Part shown: positions 54,511-56,208 of the stretch, in pieces
Layout: each line of letters begins with the position of its first letter
Position numbering within the stretch: position 1 is the first letter of the stretch
Assembly (NCBI GenBank): GCA_003451585.1
Contig: DMEU01000028.1
Location: 1-56,208 of the forward strand
DNA: 56,208 bases
Origin: Candidatus Omnitrophota bacterium
Lineage (GTDB): Bacteria > Omnitrophota > Gorgyraeia > Velamenicoccales > Velamenicoccaceae
Direction: 5' to 3'
Translations under genes and position numbers: made by a program
Notes under the pieces: generated by a model
What the model saw: the letters and a program-made list of their open reading frames with translations, nothing else
The model's database searches: none
What the model was told of the DNA's origin: nothing

Positions 54511-54548
54511 AAACAAACAAGCCCCATGAAAAGAATCAAGGGGCTTGT
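54511..54548 (-). terminator. Terminator of tRNA-Lys
   Basis: Stem ACAAGCCCC (54517-54525) with GGGGCTTGT (54540-54548), 14-base loop; read on the minus strand it ends in TTTGTTT. Confidence 0.7.
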
Positions 54549-54552
54549 AATA

Positions 54553-54628
54553 TGGTGAGCCGTGGAGGATTCGAACCTCCGACCCAGTGATTAAGAGTCA
54601 CTTGCTCTACCAGCTGAGCTAACGGCCC
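54553..54628 (-). tRNA. tRNA-Lys (anticodon CTT), CCA encoded
   Basis: Minus-strand gene. Acceptor GGGCCGT/ACGGCTC with A discriminator and an encoded CCA (54555-54553), D-arm AGCTC..GAGC, anticodon stem AGTGA/TCACT with loop CTCTTAA giving CTT, T-arm GGAGG-TTCGAAT-CCTCC. It differs from tRNA-Gln and tRNA-Arg here in encoding CCA. Confidence 0.93.
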
Positions 54629-54793
54629 GTTAAGCTATTTATATGTTGATAGGGCCAGTCCCTAGCAGTTCGCTGAAAAAATGGATTATTGCGAGGGGCG
54701 GCCTCAAAAATCGCCATATTTTACGGAAACCAATAATAGCAAATTTCGGCTGGGGTGTAAAGAGGTATGTTATAATAAGCGCAAGGAGGCGTT

Positions 54794-55849
54794 ATGGCAA
54801 GTAAGGTTTATCTTGTGCAGGCAGAGGGCAGGGATTTGGCCGCAAGGAATACGGCCCTCGGCGCGCTTTTAGATAAAACCGGCCAAGATATGGTTTATAA
54901 AAAAGATGAGATCGTACCGGTGAAGATGACCATAGGCGATTCATCCTGCGTCCATAACATAGACGCCGTATCCGTAAAAGCTATTGCAGTCAGGATAAAA
55001 GCTCAAGGGGCAAAGCCTTTTCTTTTTGATACAAGTGTCATATATAAGGGGTCCAGGCAGAATGCGGTCGACCATCTGGTATTGGCGCAGGACAAGGGGT
55101 ACGGATATTCTGTGACTGGGTCGCCATTTGTTGTGGCTGACGGCCTCTTGGGCCAGGACGGCAGGGAATATGAAATAGATGCCGGACATATAAAGAGGGT
55201 AAAGGTGCCGTCATTTGTCGGTATGCTCGATAGCTTGCTTGTGCTCTCCCATGCCACAGGCCATATATTCAGCGGTTTTGCCGGAGCCATAAAGAATGTT
55301 GCCATGGGTATGAGCTGCAGGGCCACCAAACAGGTACAACACTCTTCTATGAAGCCGCAGGTTTCACAGGATAAGTGTAGAGCCTGCGGTTGCTGCATAC
55401 GTATATGCCCTGCTGGCGCGATATCGTTTGATGACAAGAAAAGGGCCCATATCGAACCTGGCATATGCATCGGTTGCGGCGAGTGCCTTTGCGCATGTAA
55501 ATTCGATGCCGTTTATGTGAATTGGGAGGAGGACATGGATGTTTTTTGCGCCCGGATGGATGAGGTGGCGCATTTTATCTTATCCAAATTCAAAAATAAG
55601 TTCTTTATAACGTTCGCATTCAATATCACGCAGGAGTGCGATTGTATCTCGACTAAAGATGACCGGCTTATAAGCCGTGATATAGGGATATTGGCGTCGC
55701 AGGATCCCCTGGCGCTTGACCGGGCGACAACAGACCTTATGAGCGATGATCACGGTTTCTTAAAAGAACATACCGCCTATCAGAACATGTTCGCCTACGC
55801 CGCGAAACTCGGCCTAGGCAGCCTTGATTACAATCTGATAAAGCTATAA
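54794..55849 (+). CDS. DUF362 protein with a two-cluster ferredoxin domain
   Basis: 351 residues. DUF362 domain spans most of the chain: MASKVYLVQAE, VVADGLLGQDGREYEID, and the LSHATGHIFSGFAGAIKNVAMGM segment near 152-175. A 2[4Fe-4S] ferredoxin insert lies near 193-235: CRACGCCIRICPAGAI and CIGCGECLCACKFDAV. The C-terminal part has DCISTKDDRLISRDIGILASQDPLALDRA. DUF362-ferredoxin proteins are common in anaerobes; their reaction is unknown. AAGGAGG precedes the ATG. It seems to be a single-gene unit. Confidence 0.9.
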   Translation: MASKVYLVQAEGRDLAARNTALGALLDKTGQDMVYKKDEIVPVKMTIGDSSCVHNIDAVSVKAIAVRIKAQGAKPFLFDTSVIYKGSRQNAVDHLVLAQDKGYGYSVTGSPFVVADGLLGQDGREYEIDAGHIKRVKVPSFVGMLDSLLVLSHATGHIFSGFAGAIKNVAMGMSCRATKQVQHSSMKPQVSQDKCRACGCCIRICPAGAISFDDKKRAHIEPGICIGCGECLCACKFDAVYVNWEEDMDVFCARMDEVAHFILSKFKNKFFITFAFNITQECDCISTKDDRLISRDIGILASQDPLALDRATTDLMSDDHGFLKEHTAYQNMFAYAAKLGLGSLDYNLIKL

Positions 55850-55890
55850 GCCGCAGTCATCCAGCACTACAAAAATGTCGAAAGCAGCTC

Positions 55891-55941
55891 AATAGCCCTC
55901 TCTAGCCTTCACCGGGCCGCCGGTAATAGCCAATTTTAGCC
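55891..55941. repeat. Paired 17-base direct repeats around a GC palindrome
   Basis: AATAGCC-N5-TAGCC occurs at 55891-55907 and 55925-55941 (N5 = CTCTC and AATTT). Between them is the hairpin ACCGG-GCCG-CCGGT (55911-55924). This 55850-55945 stretch holds no gene. Confidence 0.6.
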
Positions 55942-55945
55942 TCCC

Positions 55946-56208
55946 AAGCCGCTTCCGGCATTTTTTCCGTCTCCGGTGTCCTTTTGCGCTTCGCGCCCAT
56001 AAAAAAATACCTAACAAGCACACCTTGATGTTTTATTCAGTGCAGTCCTTATGAGCTCAAGCCTGTATAGGCAGCCGAATAAGGAAAACACACAACTCGC
56101 CCTGGAATGATAAAAAGAACAGTGGAAACGGCTCGGACAAGTGTGTTTTCTTCACGGTATTTTTTTATTAAAAGGACACAGTCGCTCCAAAAACGCCGGA
56201 ATCGGCTT
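55946..56208. repeat. Long imperfect inverted-repeat element, cut by the window end
   Basis: Left arm 55946-56011 and right arm 56156-56208 are imperfect inverted copies (AAGCCG-TTCCGGC at the outside, GTGTCCTTTT and ATAAAAAAATACC inside). The left arm has a GCGC-TTC-GCGC hairpin insertion at 55986-55996 that the right arm lacks. The 144-base interior has nested hairpins, including GAAAACACAC (56084-56093) with GTGTGTTTTC (56141-56150). No coding frame is evident. Confidence 0.75.

Noticed and set aside
55850..56208. Protein gene at the window end
   Set aside because: No frame with a plausible start, ribosome binding site or domain on either strand; inverted repeats dominate.

Overview
The window looks like a chromosomal segment from an uncultured, anaerobic, Gram-negative bacterium. 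My best guess is Candidatus Omnitrophota (PVC-related), from general knowledge of that group and not from any search. Lipid A genes (lpxD, lpxC-fabZ fusion, lpxA, lpxI), bamA and skp show an outer membrane. A four-subunit pyruvate:ferredoxin oxidoreductase beside rubredoxin, A-type flavoprotein, ferritin-like protein and ferredoxin shows an anaerobe that detoxifies oxygen. All but one protein gene lie on the + strand; the exceptions are the PpiD-like chaperone and tRNA-Lys.

Layout. 1-7.2 kb: end of an Ig-like surface protein, then a type IV pilus/type II secretion operon (ATPase, platform protein, one major and several minor pilins, PilM-like and a small PilN/GspC-like protein). 7.3-11.7 kb: accessory region with an MNT/HEPN toxin-antitoxin pair, three envelope genes of unknown role, an ORF6N DNA-binding protein, a secreted cyclophilin, a 52-residue membrane peptide and a cold-shock protein. 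11.7-16.5 kb: methyltransferase, OlsB/OlsA-like acyltransferases, NodIJ-like ABC exporter and a DUF2156 protein, possibly a membrane-lipid modification operon. 16.6-23.4 kb: rmuC, DUF167, pgeF, glutaredoxin/trxB, cutA, ccdA/TlpA, a Fur regulator with its own Fur box, and nicotinate phosphoribosyltransferase. 23.4-31.1 kb: PilZ protein, porCDAB, rubredoxin, Yip1-pseudopilin fusion, FprA, ferritin-like protein, ferredoxin, radical SAM AmrS. 31.1-37.9 kb: PpiD-like (minus), hisG, a tiny ribosome-like peptide, TPR lipoprotein, split transketolase, ispE, SpoVG-zinc ribbon. 37.9-45.8 kb: tRNA-Gln, repeats and a nucleotidyltransferase pair, then glmU-prs-rplY-pth and rpsF-ssb-rpsR-rplI-dnaB. 45.8-52.7 kb: bamA-skp-lpxD-lpxC/fabZ-lpxA-lpxI. 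52.7-56.2 kb: CBM48 protein, radical SAM protein, tRNA-Arg, PilZ protein, tRNA-Lys (minus), DUF362 ferredoxin protein, and a long inverted-repeat element cut by the window end.

Most of the window is ordinary core biology. The ispE-spoVG-glmU-prs-rplY-pth order matches the one known from Bacillus, but here it is interrupted by tRNA-Gln, a 167-bp-period repeat and a toxin-antitoxin-like pair.

The least expected signal is around the three tRNA genes. Each has, in its flanks, inverted copies of its own 5' or 3' segments, joined to short GC-rich hairpins. One copy of the tRNA-Gln T-arm carries a hairpin inside the T-loop. A similar small GC palindrome interrupts one arm of the inverted-repeat element at the window end. 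This suggests a family of small palindromic elements that target structured loci, or regulatory anti-tRNA hairpins. Other points of note are a perfect 14-bp-arm palindrome inside the ORF6N gene, a 25-bp-arm REP-like palindrome after the ferredoxin gene, a Fur box on a strong promoter with a structured leader, and a Yip1-pseudopilin fusion.
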